From the NCBI RefSeq assembly GCF_015767265.1, contig NZ_JADPIB010000001.1:682001-746000 (forward strand): 64,000 nt of DNA, given 5' to 3'. Positions 62,857 to 64,000 of this stretch are shown here, in pieces. Position 1 is the stretch's first letter, and each line of letters opens with the position of its first letter. Both the position numbers and the translations under genes were made by a program. Source of the DNA: Aureivirga marina. Lineage in GTDB: Bacteria > Bacteroidota > Bacteroidia > Flavobacteriales > Flavobacteriaceae. Under the pieces are notes generated by a model, which was not told the DNA's origin, did no database searches, and saw only the letters and a program-made list of their open reading frames with translations.

Positions 62857-63516
62857 ATGAGTATTTCAGATTACATAACTACAGATTTTCCTGCAATTTC
62901 AGATGAAGCTACAATTCAAGATTTGATTTTTGCAATAGAAGGAACGAATTATACACATTATCCAATTACGAGACATGGAATATACCATGGTTGCATTCCT
63001 GTTAATGATATTTTATTAGAAAAGAATACTTCTAAGAAAATTAGAGAATTCGACCATTTAATTGTATCATTTTTTGCAGAAGAAAACACGAAAGTTGTCG
63101 ATTTGCTAAAAATGTATTCTACATATGATACAAATGTGATTCCTGTTGTAAATTCGCAGCGAGAATTTATTGGTAGTTTTGAAATTTTGGAAATAATTCA
63201 CTTATTAAATGAATTGCCATATTTTCAAGAAGAAGGAGATATTTTAGTTGTAGAAAAAAACATTAAAGATTTTAGTTTTAGTGAAATTTCTCAGATTGTA
63301 GAAACGAATAAAGGTAAAATTTTAGGAATGCTTGTTTCCAAAATTAAAGCTGAAAAAATTCAGGTTTCGATTCGACTTGTTTCTCATGATATCAATGAAA
63401 TTATTCAAACTTTTAGAAGGTATGAATATTTTTTAATTTCTAAACATGATGATGATTTACTTTTAGAAAGCTTGAGAGACCGATCGAATTATTTAAAAAA
63501 ATACCTAAACATTTAA
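62857..63516 (+). CDS. CBS-domain protein
   Basis: A 219-residue cytoplasmic protein. A CBS pair covers about residues 1-125 (DEATIQDLIFAIEGTNYTHYPITRHGIYHGCIPVNDILLE and YDTNVIPVVNSQREFIGSFEI). The C-terminal 85 residues resemble an ACT-like regulatory fold. CBS pairs bind adenine nucleotides and regulate partner proteins. It lies four bases upstream of nadK and is presumably co-transcribed, so a role connected with NAD(P) or adenylate sensing is plausible but unproven. Confidence 0.85.
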   Translation: MSISDYITTDFPAISDEATIQDLIFAIEGTNYTHYPITRHGIYHGCIPVNDILLEKNTSKKIREFDHLIVSFFAEENTKVVDLLKMYSTYDTNVIPVVNSQREFIGSFEILEIIHLLNELPYFQEEGDILVVEKNIKDFSFSEISQIVETNKGKILGMLVSKIKAEKIQVSIRLVSHDINEIIQTFRRYEYFLISKHDDDLLLESLRDRSNYLKKYLNI

Positions 63517-63520
63517 GAAA

Positions 63521-64000
63521 ATGAAAGTAGCCATTTATGGTCAAAAATATAAAGACGAAACAAAACCTTATATAAGTAAACTTTTAAAACATTTTAAGAA
63601 AAGAGGCGTAAAAGTTATTTTTGAATTCCATTTTTATTATGAATTAAAAAAACATTTGCAAGAAGAAGAGTGCTTTGATACTTTTTTAAATTATGATGAT
63701 TTACCATCGGATACTGATTTTTTTATAACTATTGGTGGTGATGGGACGATTTTAAGAGCAATCACTTATGTTCGAAATTCAGACATACCTATTATAGGTA
63801 TAAATACGGGACGACTTGGTTTTTTGTCGACAATTCAAAAAGACGAAATAAAAAATGCTATTGATCAATTATTGAGTAATGAATATAAAATCATCGAACG
63901 TTCTGTTTTAAGTTTAAAATTAATTCCTGAAGTTTTAGATTCAGAAGATTTTCAATATGCAATTAATGAAATAACGGTAAGTAGAAAAAATACGACTTCG
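63521..64000 (+). CDS. nadK: NAD kinase, 3' end cut by window
   Basis: The first 160 residues are visible. The N-terminus is MKVAIYGQKY, and the catalytic GGDGT loop (FITIGGDGTILRA) is followed by IIGINTGRLGFLSTI. The window ends at the start of the NE motif region (YAINEITVSR). The enzyme phosphorylates NAD to NADP. The gene starts four bases after the CBS gene stop codon and continues past the window. Confidence 0.95.
   Translation, partial: MKVAIYGQKYKDETKPYISKLLKHFKKRGVKVIFEFHFYYELKKHLQEEECFDTFLNYDDLPSDTDFFITIGGDGTILRAITYVRNSDIPIIGINTGRLGFLSTIQKDEIKNAIDQLLSNEYKIIERSVLSLKLIPEVLDSEDFQYAINEITVSRKNTTS

Overview
The window is AT-rich chromosomal DNA from a member of the Bacteroidota, almost certainly class Flavobacteriia. 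Four things point there: a PorP/SprF type IX secretion protein next to an OmpA/PD40 protein, alternative complex III genes in the actABCDEF-coxBA order, flavobacterial families of unknown function (DUF6029, DUF6341, DUF6427), and promoters that fit the Bacteroidota pattern (TTTG, 19-21 bases, TAnnTTTG). Start codons lack obvious Shine-Dalgarno sequences. The genus cannot be fixed from the sequence. No prophage, insertion sequence or CRISPR array was seen. The window cuts a BlaI-type regulator at its left edge and NAD kinase (nadK) at its right edge.

Layout. 1-1708: BlaI-like repressor and M56 metallopeptidase, a signalling pair. 1886-7980: a tight seven-gene operon encoding a cytochrome c oxidase (II, I, III), the assembly factor CtaG, a small membrane protein, a Rieske protein and a cytochrome b carrying its own haem c. 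7977-12597: polysaccharide deacetylase, a large DUF2723 membrane protein and a TANGO2-like protein, all on the minus strand. 12684-17809: proline catabolism (pruA), then an envelope thiol-redox locus (Omp28-like lipoprotein, TlpA-like thioredoxin, DUF6029). 17910-19429: tRNA-Asn, trxA, HD hydrolase. 19490-23893: two-gene NAD-linked formate dehydrogenase. 24163-26675: OmpA/PD40 and PorP/SprF pair. 26820-31624: mixed small genes, a phosphoesterase-glycosyltransferase pair, an intergenic repeat and a small lipoprotein. 31843-43221: alternative complex III plus a second oxidase. 43222-43962: long intergenic region with a degenerate duplicate of the neighbouring SPOR gene start. 44419-49269: the rimP-nusA-infB translation/transcription operon. 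49439-64000: universal stress protein, biotin synthase with a ketoacyl synthase, a GHMP kinase and a UbiA prenyltransferase, trmB, upp, tRNA-Leu, M20 peptidase, trigger factor, an alpha/beta hydrolase, pdxJ, a CBS protein and nadK.

The most striking aspect is respiration. Within about 41 kb there are two independent routes from quinol to oxygen: a Rieske/cytochrome b complex with a haem-c-tailed oxidase, and alternative complex III with a second oxidase. In the first, haem c domains are fused to both cytochrome b and oxidase subunit II, and no separate cytochrome c gene is present, which suggests direct electron hand-over within a supercomplex. The formate dehydrogenase could feed NADH into the same chain. 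Most of the rest is core flavobacterial housekeeping. Less expected signals are a terminator-like hairpin in the rimP leader, the decayed duplication upstream of the act operon, the intergenic repeat at about 31.15 kb, and a thiol-redox locus whose DUF6029 member has exactly two mature cysteines.
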